In this document: positions 5,586 through 5,857 of the stretch, in pieces | How the letters are laid out: each line of letters opens with the position of its first letter | How positions within the stretch are numbered: position 1 is the stretch's first letter | From: Bacteroidota bacterium | Lineage (GTDB): Bacteria; Bacteroidota; Bacteroidia; NS11-12g; UBA9320 | Direction: 5' to 3' | DNA: 5,857 bases | Assembly: GCA_024638525.1 (NCBI GenBank) | Contig: JAHEKB010000159.1 | Coordinates: 1-5,857 of the forward strand | Position numbers and translations under genes: made by a program | The notes under the pieces: model-generated | Seen by the model: the letters and a program-made list of their open reading frames with translations, nothing else | The model's database searches: none | What the model was told of the DNA's origin: nothing

Positions 5586-5857
5586 ATGACTCTTATTAAA
5601 AATTTTCCAGAATGGAACAATTGGACAGATTTATTTGATGACAAATCGTTCAAATCAAAGTTTACAGATGATTGGGCTCCGGCCATCAACATCATTGAAA
5701 ATGACGATGATTTTGAGATTGAAGTTGCCGCTCCTGGCATGCGTCGAGAAGATTTTCATGTATTTGTTGAAAACGGGGTCTTAAACATTACAGGTAAAAC
5801 TGAAAAAGAAAAAGAAGAAAAAAGAAAGAACTATGCTCGAAAAGAGTTCAGTTCTGC
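5586..5857 (+). CDS. Small heat-shock protein, Hsp20/alpha-crystallin family (3' end outside window)
   Basis: Ninety codons are present from ATG 5586 before the window ends. The N-terminal arm (about 1-29) is short and rich in Trp, Phe, Asp and Lys. The alpha-crystallin domain begins near DDWAPAINI (28-36) and continues through DDFEIEVAAPGM (41-52), the REDFHVFVENGVLNITG strand pair (54-70) and the charged KTEKEKEEKRKNY loop (71-83) before KEFSS. The pattern W-x-P-A-x-[ND]-I, then E-x-A-A-P-G-[ML], is diagnostic of bacterial Hsp20. These proteins are cytoplasmic ATP-independent holdases that bind unfolding proteins for later refolding. Family members are usually around 140-150 residues, so about a third to two-fifths is missing, including the end of the domain and the C-terminal I-x-I tail. 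The ATG follows an AT-rich leader with no Shine-Dalgarno, normal for Bacteroidetes. The preceding terminator suggests its own promoter between 5463 and 5585. Confidence 0.95.
   Translation, partial: MTLIKNFPEWNNWTDLFDDKSFKSKFTDDWAPAINIIENDDDFEIEVAAPGMRREDFHVFVENGVLNITGKTEKEKEEKRKNYARKEFSS

Overview
The window looks like a piece of a Bacteroidetes (Bacteroidota) chromosome. The main reason is a large secreted protein ending in a type B type-IX-secretion (T9SS, 'gliding motility-associated') sorting domain. Supporting signs are AT-rich leaders without a Shine-Dalgarno box, moderate-to-low GC and loose gene spacing. I cannot name a genus. Both outer genes are cut by the window edges.

Layout. 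(1) Positions 1-1652, minus strand: a sensor histidine kinase missing only its extreme C-terminus, with two tandem, recently duplicated PAS domains, an unusually long dimerisation/phosphotransfer segment and a complete set of kinase motifs. (2) Positions 1653-1966: a gap holding one candidate small ORF (1781-1948, minus), in frame with the stop codon of the next gene. (3) Positions 1967-2818, minus: an exported ChaN-like (haem-binding/Tiki superfamily) protein. (4) Positions 2819-3431: a 613-base divergent intergenic region with a perfect 15-bp palindrome on the ChaN side and an 11-bp stem-loop directly before the start of the next gene. (5) Positions 3432-5384, plus: a 650-residue secreted multidomain protein with a signal peptide, a Cys-rich N-terminal region, five repeats of about 49 residues, an Ig/PKD-like module and the T9SS sorting domain. 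It is followed by a hairpin terminator (5437-5462). (6) Positions 5463-5585: a leader with short direct repeats. (7) Positions 5586-5857, plus: the first 90 codons of an Hsp20/alpha-crystallin small heat-shock protein.

The genes do not form an obvious single pathway. The kinase and the ChaN-like gene point the same way but are 314 bases apart, so co-transcription is uncertain. The secreted protein and hsp20 are separated by a terminator. I found no mobile element, CRISPR array, tRNA or rRNA, and nothing I could defend as a wholly new system. The most worthwhile leads are the paired cysteines in the duplicated PAS domains, the in-frame ORF after the ChaN stop, the leader hairpin at 3397-3426, and the strictly periodic Cys repeats of the secreted protein.
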